Assembly (NCBI RefSeq): GCF_016907955.1
Contig: NZ_JAFBCX010000008.1
Span: 62,001 to 126,000, forward strand
Length of the DNA stretch: 64,000 nucleotides
Direction of reading: 5' to 3'
From: Lentzea nigeriaca
GTDB lineage: Bacteria > Actinomycetota > Actinomycetes > Mycobacteriales > Pseudonocardiaceae
The notes beneath the pieces are model-generated. The model was not told where the DNA came from, did no database searches, and saw nothing but the letters and a program-made list of their open reading frames with translations. Position numbers and translations under genes: made by a program. Below, one piece after another: positions 42,606 to 50,108 of this stretch. Numbering within the stretch: the first letter of the stretch is position 1; the number at the start of each line of letters is the position of its first letter.

Positions 42606-43265
42606 TCAAGCCGACCGCACCAACCCCGCCCGAGCCGCGTAGTACTTCCGCAACAACGCCTCAACCACAAGCGGATGCGCCCCAATAGGCGCAGAAACAA
42701 CATCCGCTCCACACTCGTCCAACGACGAATGAAACACCCCAGGCGCCAACAGCCAAGAGGCAACAGCAACCCGCCGCCCCACCACCCCCGGCCGCCTCCG
42801 CACCTCGGCAACGACATCCGCCACCCGAGGCGTAGCCGTAGCCACATACCCGACGGCGGCAGCCCCGAGCATCCGAGCAGCCCGCCCGACGTCAGCCAAC
42901 GCCCGAGCATCGGAAGAACCCGCCGCGGCGAGCACCACTGCGTCGCCGCGGCGGAAGCCGGCTTCCCGCAACCGATCCCGAACCGCCGGCACCGCATCCA
43001 CTCCGAGCGGCGACGTCAGCACCACACCCTGCCGATTCCCGATCTGCTCGGGAATGTCCACCCGGACGTGATACCCAGCAGCCAAGAAGGCGGGAACCAC
43101 CACGCAAGGCCCGTCGACAACCGACCGGACGTCAGGCTGCCGAACATCGGCATACGCAACCTCGACCGGAACGTCCACAGAGGACTGGACCGAGGCCGCG
43201 ATCTCCTCGCACACCACGGCCCCACGAGGGTCCCGCGTACCGTGAAACGCCACTACAAGCTTCAT
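42606..43265 (-). CDS. Sirohydrochlorin chelatase-like protein (CbiX/SirB family)
   Basis: A 219-residue class II chelatase that inserts Fe2+ (siroheme) or Co2+ (cobalamin) into sirohydrochlorin. The N-terminal strand LVVAFHGTRDPRG carries the metal-binding His. A second half with HVRVDIPEQI and repeated AAG/GSSD segments is typical. The ATG at 43265 overlaps the nnaR stop (ATGA) and was preferred to one 45 bases upstream inside nnaR. Being last in the nitrate/nitrite operon, it most likely supplies siroheme to NirB, so a ferrochelatase role is inferred. No cysG-type methyltransferase gene is present in the window. Confidence 0.85.
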   Translation of the reverse strand: MKLVVAFHGTRDPRGAVVCEEIAASVQSSVDVPVEVAYADVRQPDVRSVVDGPCVVVPAFLAAGYHVRVDIPEQIGNRQGVVLTSPLGVDAVPAVRDRLREAGFRRGDAVVLAAAGSSDARALADVGRAARMLGAAAVGYVATATPRVADVVAEVRRRPGVVGRRVAVASWLLAPGVFHSSLDECGADVVSAPIGAHPLVVEALLRKYYAARAGLVRSA

Positions 43266-44356
43266 GCGGGCTCCATCGCCAACCGGTAACCACGCTTGAC
43301 AACCGTGCACACCATCTGCGGCGACCCGAGAGCGGTCCGCAACCGCCCGATAGCCGTCTCGACAGCGTGCTCCTCACCCCCGGAAGGCAAGGCAGCCAAC
43401 AGATCCTGCCGGGAAACCACCCGTCCCCGAGCAGCCACCAGAGTCCGCAGAACAGCCATCGGAGCCGGCGCCACAGGCCGCAGCTCCCCGTCGATCACCA
43501 CGGCCTGCGCCCGCATCTCCATGTCCCGAGAAGCGATCCGCAACCGAGTGGCACGAGCCGGCAGCTCCAAAGCCAGCTCACGAACCATCGACCCGATCCG
43601 CGACCGCGCGGGCTGCACCACCGGAATCCCGGCAGCAACCAGCGGCCCGGCGGTGATCGCCCCGACGCCGACCACGAGAACGTTGCGCCGCAACGCTTCC
43701 ACGAGATCCGCGTACCGAGGACCGGCCGTCCGCAAGACCGACGACGCCGCCGGCGCGCTGGTGAACGTCAGCGCGTCCACCTGCCCCGCCAGCGTCGCGT
43801 CGATCAACCGCTCCAGCGGCGCGATGTCGGCGGGCGGCTCCCAGCGGTACACCGGGATCTCGACGACGTCGGCACCGGCGGCGCGCAGCGTGTTCACGAA
43901 GTCCGGCAACGGTTCGCCGTGCAGCTGAACGGCCACGCGCTTGCCCGACACGCCCATGCGGAGCAGGTACTGCAGCAGCTCGGCGTTCGACTCCGACTCC
44001 GGCGACCAGGTCTCGACCAGGCCGGCCGCCCGCACCGCGCCCTTGGCCTTCGGGCCACGCGGCAGCACGACGACGCCTTCGAGAGCGCGGTGCAGGCGGG
44101 CGGCCAGTCCCCACCCCTCTGCGGCCTCGAACCACCCGCGGAAGCCGATGCCGGTCGTGGCGACGACGACGTCGACCGGCGCCGAGACCAGCTGCGAGGT
44201 GGCCTGGTGCAGCTCGGCGTCGTCGGGCAACGGCAGGATTCGGATCGCCGGGCCGTGGATGACCGACGCGCCCTTGCGTTCCAGCAGGGCGATGAGTTCG
44301 TCGGCGCGACGGGCCGCGGTCACCCCGATAGTGAAGCCCGCCAACGGTCCGTTCAT
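43262..44356 (-). CDS. nnaR: HemD-like uroporphyrinogen-III synthase fused to a winged helix, nitrate regulator NnaR
   Basis: A 364-residue two-domain protein. The N-terminal 260 residues have the HemD bilobed fold (FTIGVTAARRADELIALLER at the start, DALTFTSAPAASSVLRTAG in the second lobe). The C-terminal 95 residues are an OmpR-type winged helix (VLRTLVAARGRVVSRQDLLA, then VETAIGRLRTAL and VVKRGYRLAM). This architecture is that of NnaR, the co-regulator that activates nitrate and nitrite assimilation genes together with GlnR in Streptomyces and mycobacteria (Rv0260c type). The ATG overlaps the nirD stop by 4 bases. The HemD domain may sense a tetrapyrrole rather than act as an enzyme. Confidence 0.85.
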   Translation of the reverse strand: MNGPLAGFTIGVTAARRADELIALLERKGASVIHGPAIRILPLPDDAELHQATSQLVSAPVDVVVATTGIGFRGWFEAAEGWGLAARLHRALEGVVVLPRGPKAKGAVRAAGLVETWSPESESNAELLQYLLRMGVSGKRVAVQLHGEPLPDFVNTLRAAGADVVEIPVYRWEPPADIAPLERLIDATLAGQVDALTFTSAPAASSVLRTAGPRYADLVEALRRNVLVVGVGAITAGPLVAAGIPVVQPARSRIGSMVRELALELPARATRLRIASRDMEMRAQAVVIDGELRPVAPAPMAVLRTLVAARGRVVSRQDLLAALPSGGEEHAVETAIGRLRTALGSPQMVCTVVKRGYRLAMEPA

Positions 44357-44667
44357 GGCAGCTCCACGACGCCGTCACGCACGCGGACCTGGTGCACCGC
44401 GACGGAGACGGCCGGCTCGTCGAGGCACTTGCCGGTCGCCAGCTCGAACGCCTGCTTGTAGACCGGTGACACCACGACGGGAACGCCGCCCCGGTCGCCC
44501 ACGATGCCGCGCGACAGCACCGCGGCACCGCTGAACGGGTCGATGTTGTCCAGCGCGTGCAGGGATCCGTCGGCGGTCAGGAACACCGCCACCTGCGTGC
44601 CGTCGGGCAGCAGTGCGGCCACGCCGGTCTCGGGACGCAACAAGTCGAAGTCACAGACGACGGTCAC
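44353..44667 (-). CDS. nirD: Assimilatory nitrite reductase small subunit NirD
   Basis: A 104-residue Rieske-fold subunit of NADH-dependent nitrite reductase. The typical NirD pattern is seen (VAVFLTADGSLHALDNIDPFSGAAVLSRGI, then SPVYKQAFELATGKCLDEP), without the two Cys-His pairs that would bind a Rieske cluster, as is normal for NirD. It overlaps nirB by 4 bases upstream and nnaR by 4 bases downstream, so the three genes are translationally coupled. Confidence 0.93.
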   Translation of the reverse strand: MTVVCDFDLLRPETGVAALLPDGTQVAVFLTADGSLHALDNIDPFSGAAVLSRGIVGDRGGVPVVVSPVYKQAFELATGKCLDEPAVSVAVHQVRVRDGVVELP

Positions 44668-47120
44668 CTGACGACCTCCGGAATACCGAGCTGGACGGGA
44701 ACGCGCTGACCACGCTCAGCGCGGAACGAGATCGTGGGGTCGGGCGTGCCGGGCGCGTTCACGAACGACGTGAACCGCGCGAGCTTCTCCGGGTCCTCCA
44801 GCACGCCCTTCCACTCGTCGGCGTAGTCGTCGACGTGTGCGGCCATGGCGGCTTCCAGGTCGTCGCAGATGCCGAGCTTGTCGTCGACGACGACCTCGCG
44901 CAGGTGGTCGAGCCCCCCGTCGAGGCCTTCCAGCCACGCGGAGGTGCGCTGCAGGCGGTCGGCGGTGCGGATGTAGAACATCAGGAACCGGTCGATCACC
45001 TTGATCAACGTCTCGGTGTCCACATCGGACACCAGCAGGTCCGCGTGGCGGGGCGTGAAGCCGCCGTTGCCGCCGACGTAGAGGTTCCAGCCGTTCTCCG
45101 TCGCGATCACCCCGAAGTCCTTGCCGCGTGCCTCGGCGCACTCACGCGCGCAACCGGAGACGGCCGACTTCAGCTTGTGCGGCGAACGCAGGCCGCGGTA
45201 CCGCAGTTCCAGCTCGATCGCCAGGCCCACCGAGTCCTGGACGCCGTAACGGCACCAGGTCGTGCCGACGCAGGACTTCACCGTGCGCAGCGCCTTGCCG
45301 TACGCGTGGCCCGACTCGAAGCCCGCGTCCACCAGCCGGCGCCAGATCTGCGGCAGCTGCTCGACGGTCGCGCCGAACAGGTCGATGCGCTGACCACCGG
45401 TGATCTTGGTGTAGAGGCCGAAGTCGCGGGCCACCTCGCCGATGACGATGAGCTTCTCCGGCGTGATCTCGCCGCCGGGAATGCGCGGCACGACCGAGTA
45501 CGTGCCGTTGCGCTGCAGGTTCGCCAGGAACCTGTCGTTGGTGTCCTGCAACGAGACCTGCGCCTCGCTGAGGATGTGGCCGTTGTTCAGCGATGCCAGG
45601 ATCGACGCCACGGCGGGCTTGCAGATGTCGCAGCCACGGCCAGTGCCGTGCTTCTCCACCAACGCGGTGAACGTCGTGATGCGCGTCGCCCGGACGATCT
45701 CGAACAGCTCGGCGCGCGAGTACGTGAAGTGCTCGCACAGGGCCTTGGACTGCTCGACACCGCAGTCGGTCAGCAGCTTCTTCAGCATCGGCACGCACGA
45801 GCCGCAGCCCGTGCCGGCCTTGGTGCACGCCTTCAGTTCGGCGACATCGCACGCGACACCGGACTGGATCGCGTCGGTGATCGTCTGCTTGGTGACCGCG
45901 TGACACGAGCAGACCTGGGCGTCGGCGGGCATCTCGACGTCGACGGAACCACCCGGCTGCAGCAGGGCCGCCGGAACTTCCTTGCCCACCAACGGCCGCA
46001 GCGACGGGTACGCCGAGGCGTCACCGACGAGCACGCCGCCGAGCAACGTCTTCGCGTCGTCCGACACCACGAGCTTGCTGTAGGTGCCGGCAACCGCGTT
46101 GTTGACGACTACTTCCAGCGCACCCTCAGTAGTGGCGTGCGCGTCACCGAACGACGCCACGTCCACACCGAGCAGCTTCAGCTTCGTGGACAGGTCGGCA
46201 CCGGGGAACACCTTCGTGCCACCGGAAAGCTGGTCCGCGACCACCTCGGCCATCGCGTAACCGGGAGCCACGAGTCCGTACGCCACGCCTTCGACGGAAG
46301 CGCACTCACCGATCGCGAACACGCGCGGGTCAGCGGTCCGGCACGCCGCGTCGACCAGGTAACCGCCGCGCGGCCCGAGCTCCAGGCCGAGGTCGAGGTC
46401 GGTGCGCGGCCGGATACCCGCGCTGAACACCACGACGTCGAGGTCGAGCTCGACACCGTTGGCCAGCTTGGCGATCAACCGCGTGCCGTCGCGTTCGATG
46501 GAGGACGCGGAGGTTCCGGTGTGCACGGTCAGGTCGAGCTTCTCGACCAGCCGCTTCAGCAGCCCGGCACCACCCTCGTCGACCTGGATCGGCATCAGCC
46601 GCGGCGCCAGTTCCACGACGTGCGGCGAGACGCCCATGCCGCGCAGCGCGTTGGCGGCCTCCAGGCCGAGCAGGCCACCGCCGAGCACCATGCCGGAGTG
46701 CCGGCCGGGCCGGTCAGCGGCCTGGACGGTCGCCCGGATGTCGTCCAGGTCGTCGATGGTCCGGTAGACGTGGCAACCGGGCAGGTCACGACCGGGAACC
46801 GGCGGGACGAACGGCACCGAACCGGTGGCGAGCACGAGCGCGTCGTACTGCACCTCGATGCCGGACGCGCCCGTCACCACGCGGCGTTCCCGGTCGACCG
46901 AGACAGCCTTCTCGCCGAGGCGGAGCTCGCAGCCGGTCAGCGGCGTCAGCTCCAGGTCGGCGGAGTTCCAGGTGTCCACATAGGACGACAGCGCGACTCG
47001 ATCGTAGGCAGGGCGCGCTTCCTCGCCGAACACCACGATCCGCCAGGACGAGTCGCGGAGGATCTCGACGAGCCGGTGGCCGACCATGCCGTTGCCGATC
47101 ACGACCAGGGTCTGGGTCAT
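44664..47120 (-). CDS. nirB: Assimilatory nitrite reductase large subunit NirB
   Basis: An 818-residue siroheme enzyme that reduces nitrite to ammonium with NAD(P)H. In order it has a FAD domain (LVVIGNGMVGHRLVEIL), a NAD-binding Rossmann segment (VLGGGLLGLEAANALRGMG), and a BFD-like [2Fe-2S] domain (CSCHAV and CGSC). The sulfite/nitrite reductase domains follow with the siroheme/4Fe-4S ligands C-x5-C (CVGTTWC) and C-x3-C (GCAREC). The ATG at 47120 follows an AAGGAGGG ribosome site 8 bases away, whereas the open frame further upstream crosses a hairpin. Siroheme could come from the CbiX protein at the end of the operon. Confidence 0.95.
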   Translation of the reverse strand: MTQTLVVIGNGMVGHRLVEILRDSSWRIVVFGEEARPAYDRVALSSYVDTWNSADLELTPLTGCELRLGEKAVSVDRERRVVTGASGIEVQYDALVLATGSVPFVPPVPGRDLPGCHVYRTIDDLDDIRATVQAADRPGRHSGMVLGGGLLGLEAANALRGMGVSPHVVELAPRLMPIQVDEGGAGLLKRLVEKLDLTVHTGTSASSIERDGTRLIAKLANGVELDLDVVVFSAGIRPRTDLDLGLELGPRGGYLVDAACRTADPRVFAIGECASVEGVAYGLVAPGYAMAEVVADQLSGGTKVFPGADLSTKLKLLGVDVASFGDAHATTEGALEVVVNNAVAGTYSKLVVSDDAKTLLGGVLVGDASAYPSLRPLVGKEVPAALLQPGGSVDVEMPADAQVCSCHAVTKQTITDAIQSGVACDVAELKACTKAGTGCGSCVPMLKKLLTDCGVEQSKALCEHFTYSRAELFEIVRATRITTFTALVEKHGTGRGCDICKPAVASILASLNNGHILSEAQVSLQDTNDRFLANLQRNGTYSVVPRIPGGEITPEKLIVIGEVARDFGLYTKITGGQRIDLFGATVEQLPQIWRRLVDAGFESGHAYGKALRTVKSCVGTTWCRYGVQDSVGLAIELELRYRGLRSPHKLKSAVSGCARECAEARGKDFGVIATENGWNLYVGGNGGFTPRHADLLVSDVDTETLIKVIDRFLMFYIRTADRLQRTSAWLEGLDGGLDHLREVVVDDKLGICDDLEAAMAAHVDDYADEWKGVLEDPEKLARFTSFVNAPGTPDPTISFRAERGQRVPVQLGIPEVVR

Positions 47121-47135
47121 CGGGTATCCCTCCTT

Positions 47136-47160
47136 CCGCCCGGTTATGCTCACCGGGCGG
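47136..47160. promoter_or_regulatory. Leader hairpin just upstream of the nirB ribosome site
   Basis: CCGCCCGGT (47136-47144) and ACCGGGCGG (47152-47160) form a perfect 9-base stem with a 7-base loop. On the nirB mRNA it ends immediately before the AAGGAGGG ribosome site. It could be an operator, a weak terminator after narK or a translational control element; the sequence does not decide. Confidence 0.45.
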
Positions 47161-47188
47161 CGTGTCATCCCAAGGTCCGCAACATTTC
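47161..47188. promoter_or_regulatory. Shared nir/nas upstream motif, nirB copy
   Basis: The plus-strand sequence begins CGTGTCATCCCAAGGTCCGC and continues AACATTTC. It closely matches 52082-52110 upstream of nasA (CGCGTTAACCCAATGCTCCG then CAATGTTTC), the only length change being one base. Both precede nitrate genes on the minus strand, so a common NnaR or GlnR site is inferred. Confidence 0.45.
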
Positions 47189-47233
47189 GCGGGTGTTAAA
47201 GGAAACTCTCTTCGCAGCTCAACGCGTTGTGCG

Positions 47234-48538
47234 TCACACGCCGGCGTAGGCCAGCGAGGGTCGCGTCGCGAACACGTTGCGCCGCAGGTAGAACCACCAC
47301 GTCGTGCCGAGGCAGAGCGCGTAGAAGACGAGGATCGCCGTCAGCGCGGGCGTCAGCGTCTTCGAACCCTCCAGCGAGAACTTGAAGACGAGGTTCACCA
47401 AGACGCCACCGGCAGCACCGATCGCACCCGCGATGCCGACGACCGCGGCGGCCTGGCGCTTGGCCGACTTGTCGTCGTCCACCTGCGTCTTGAAGATCGC
47501 CGGGATCATCCGGTAGGTCGAGCCGTTGCCGACGCCCGCCAGGATGAACAGCAGGATGAACGAGGCGAAGAACAGCGGGAAGCTCTTCATGTCCACGCTG
47601 ACCATGACGCCGATCGTGCCGATCCCGAGCCCGACGAACGTGCCGAGCGTCACCTTGGCGCCACCGATCCGGTCTGCCAGCCAGCCACCGGCGGGACGGG
47701 CGATCGAACCGATCAGCGCGCCGAGGAACGCGAGTGACACCCAGGACTTGTAGTCCACGAAGCTGATCTTGATCAGTGACGGGAACGCGAACGAGTAGCC
47801 GATGAACGACCCGAACGTGCCGATGTACAGGAACGACATCACCCAGGTGTGCTGGTTCGAGAGCGCCTTCTTGTACGACTGACCGTCCGGCTTGGCCTGC
47901 GTGAGGCTGTCCATGAAGAACCACGCGAACGCCGTGGCGAGGACGATGAACGGCATCCAGATCAGTGCCGCGTAGGCGAGGTTGATCCCCGTGCCGATCT
48001 TGATGATGACCGGCACGATCAGCTGGGTGATCGCGACACCGAGGTTGCCGCCGGCCGCGTTCATGCCGAGCGCCAGGCCCTTCTTGCCCTCCGGGTAGAA
48101 GAACGAGATGTTCGCCATCGACGACGAGAAGTTGCCGCCGCCGAGGCCCATCGCGGCCGAGGTGAGCAGGAAGAACCAGTACGGCGTGCCCGGCGTGGTC
48201 ACGGCGTAGGCGAGCATCGCGGTCGGGATGAGCAGCAGACCGGCGCTGATCGTCGTCCACAGCCGGCCGCCGAACTTCGGCACCGCGAACGTGTAGGGCA
48301 CGCGCAGCAGTGAGCCGACCAGGTTCGGCACGATCAGCAGCCAGAACTGCTGGCCGACGGTGAAGTTGAAGCCCACCGAGCCGAGGCTGACGACGACGAT
48401 GCTCATCAGCACCCACACGCTGAACCCGAGGTTCTCCGCGAAGATCGACAGCGCCAGGTTCTTGCGCGCGATCTGCTTGCCCTTCGACTCCCAGAACTCG
48501 GGGTTCTCGGGTTCCCAGTGCTCGATCCAGCTCCGCAT
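47234..48538 (-). CDS. narK: Nitrate/nitrite transporter of the NarK/NasA (NNP) type
   Basis: A 434-residue major facilitator protein with about 12 hydrophobic helices, importing nitrate (or exchanging nitrite). Glycine-rich nitrate-signature-like stretches are present: AAMGLGGGNFSSSMANISFF in helix 5 and LAGVGNGSTYRMIPAIF in helix 11. GWLADRIGGAK lies in the central loop. The ATG at 48538 is preceded by AGGAGG at the right distance. The open frame further upstream overlaps the flavoprotein region and is rejected. It lies between the nitrate reductase genes and nirB on the same strand. The next gene starts 113 bases away and has its own control region. Confidence 0.92.
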   Translation of the reverse strand: MRSWIEHWEPENPEFWESKGKQIARKNLALSIFAENLGFSVWVLMSIVVVSLGSVGFNFTVGQQFWLLIVPNLVGSLLRVPYTFAVPKFGGRLWTTISAGLLLIPTAMLAYAVTTPGTPYWFFLLTSAAMGLGGGNFSSSMANISFFYPEGKKGLALGMNAAGGNLGVAITQLIVPVIIKIGTGINLAYAALIWMPFIVLATAFAWFFMDSLTQAKPDGQSYKKALSNQHTWVMSFLYIGTFGSFIGYSFAFPSLIKISFVDYKSWVSLAFLGALIGSIARPAGGWLADRIGGAKVTLGTFVGLGIGTIGVMVSVDMKSFPLFFASFILLFILAGVGNGSTYRMIPAIFKTQVDDDKSAKRQAAAVVGIAGAIGAAGGVLVNLVFKFSLEGSKTLTPALTAILVFYALCLGTTWWFYLRRNVFATRPSLAYAGV

Positions 48539-48635
48539 GTAGTTCCTCCTGGGGTCGGCGACTGCCGAAAAAGCTAAGAAGTCCGGATTACCGAGGGGTT
48601 CTGGCCGATGACGGCGGAGGCAACTCCGCCGCACA

Positions 48636-50108
48636 TCACGCCGAGGCGGGCTGTGAGGCTCCGAGCCAGTCGAGCAGTCCGCACACGGCGTCCTTGCAAC
48701 CACCACAGCCCGTGGTCGCGCGGGTGGACTCCGCCAGCTGCGGGAGGGTTTCCGCTCCCGAACGCCAGGCCGACACGATCTGTCCCTTGGAAACGGTGTT
48801 GCACCGGCAGATCACCGCGCTGGACGGCAGGTCCGCCGGCGACGCGGCCTCCGCGGGCAGCGCACGGCCCAGCAACAACGCCAGTCGATCGGTCGGCGCG
48901 GGGATTCCGCGGTCGTAGAACTGGGTGATCGTGGCGGCGGCATCCGGCGCGCCGAGCACGATCGCGCCCGCCACCCGGTCGTCCCGCAGCACGAGCTTCG
49001 CGTACCGGCCGCGGGAGGGTTCCTGGAAGCACAGGACTTCCGAGTCCGGGCAGTCCACGTCGGTGTGCACGTCACCCAACGCCGCCAGGTCCACGTCACG
49101 GGCCTTCAACCGCGTGACGACGGAGGTGCCGAGGTAGCGGGCCGCCGGGTTGGCGCCGGTCAGACGGTCGGCGAGCACCGCGGCCTGGTCCCAGGCGGGC
49201 TGCACCAGGCCGGAGACCGTGCCGGGGTGCTGGGCGCAGTCACCGATCGCGTGGATGCGCGGGTCGCTGGTGCGCAGGGCGTCGTCCACCACGATCCCGC
49301 GGTCGACCTCGAGACCTGCCTTGACCGCCAACGACGTTTCGGCGCGCACACCCGCGGAGACGACCACGAGCTCGGCGGGCACGTGGGTGCCGTCGTCGAG
49401 GATCAGGCCGTCGCCGGGAAGGTACTTGGCGGCCAGCGAGTTCAGCTTGAACTCGATGCCGAGCTGGCCGAGCGTGCGGGCAAGCACACCACCCGCGCCG
49501 GGGTCGAGCTGGCGTTCCATCAGGTGGCCGACGGGGTGGACGACCGTGACGAGGCAGCCTCGTCCAGCCAGGCCACGTGCGGCCTCGATGCCGAGCAGCC
49601 CACCGCCGAGGACTACCACGGGAGCACCCTTGTGTGCCTTGGCCTCGATCTCGGCACAGTCGTCGAGCGTCCGGAACGCGACGACCCCCTCCGCAAGCCG
49701 CCCGTCCTCGACGAGCCCCTCAGCCGGCGGCACCCACGGCGTACTCCCGGTAGCCAGCACCAACGCGTCGTACTGGACGCTCACGCGGGGCCCTTCCGTA
49801 CTCTCCGAGAGTACGGAAGCTCCCCGCGTACTTTCGATGGTCACTGTGCGTGAGGCTCGGTCGATCTCGGCGACCTCGTAGCCGAGGCGCAGGTCGATGT
49901 TGTGCTCGGCCGCCCACTTCTCGTCGTGCAGCCGGGTCGACTCCGGCGTCATGGTTCCGGCGACCACCGTCGAGAGCAGCACGCGGTTGTACGCGGCGTG
50001 CGGCTCGGATCCGATGATGGTGATGGAGATGTCGTGGTCACGACGGCGCAGCTCGTCCGCAAGCCGAGCGCCCGCCATGCCGTAGCCAACGATCACGACT
50101 CGTCGCAT
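48636..50108 (-). CDS. FAD/NAD(P)-dependent oxidoreductase with BFD-like [2Fe-2S] domain, nitrate reductase electron donor
   Basis: A 490-residue pyridine nucleotide-disulfide family protein, like NasB, that should pass electrons from NAD(P)H to the nitrate reductase. It shows RRVVIVGYGMAGARLADELR (FAD), VVVLGGGLLGIEAARGLAGR (NAD), GDCAQHPG (second FAD motif) and a C-terminal iron-sulfur domain (CRCNTVSKGQI and TTGCGGCKDAVC). It overlaps the nasA stop by 16 bases. Residues about 94-109 (STRGASVLSESTEGPR) are encoded by a palindromic repeat and look like an extra in-frame insertion between a beta strand and the conserved Y-D-A-L-V-L-A-T-G-S. Confidence 0.9.
   Translation of the reverse strand: MRRVVIVGYGMAGARLADELRRRDHDISITIIGSEPHAAYNRVLLSTVVAGTMTPESTRLHDEKWAAEHNIDLRLGYEVAEIDRASRTVTIESTRGASVLSESTEGPRVSVQYDALVLATGSTPWVPPAEGLVEDGRLAEGVVAFRTLDDCAEIEAKAHKGAPVVVLGGGLLGIEAARGLAGRGCLVTVVHPVGHLMERQLDPGAGGVLARTLGQLGIEFKLNSLAAKYLPGDGLILDDGTHVPAELVVVSAGVRAETSLAVKAGLEVDRGIVVDDALRTSDPRIHAIGDCAQHPGTVSGLVQPAWDQAAVLADRLTGANPAARYLGTSVVTRLKARDVDLAALGDVHTDVDCPDSEVLCFQEPSRGRYAKLVLRDDRVAGAIVLGAPDAAATITQFYDRGIPAPTDRLALLLGRALPAEAASPADLPSSAVICRCNTVSKGQIVSAWRSGAETLPQLAESTRATTGCGGCKDAVCGLLDWLGASQPASA
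49783..49829. repeat. Palindromic repeat element inserted in frame within the flavoprotein gene
   Basis: The core has perfect 13-base arms, CTTCCGTACTCTC (49793-49805) and GAGAGTACGGAAG (49807-49819), around a single C. Outer arms ACGCGGGG (49783-49790) and CCCCGCGT (49822-49829) extend it to 47 bases with one small internal loop. On the minus strand it encodes T-R-G-A-S-V-L-S-E-S-T-E-G-P-R. It resembles the protein-coding palindromic elements known from other bacteria. Confidence 0.7.

Noticed and set aside
44613-47249. Long plus-strand open frame opposite nirB and nirD
   Set aside because: Antisense mirror of nirB; it shows no recognisable motif and a composition dominated by R, Q, H and V.
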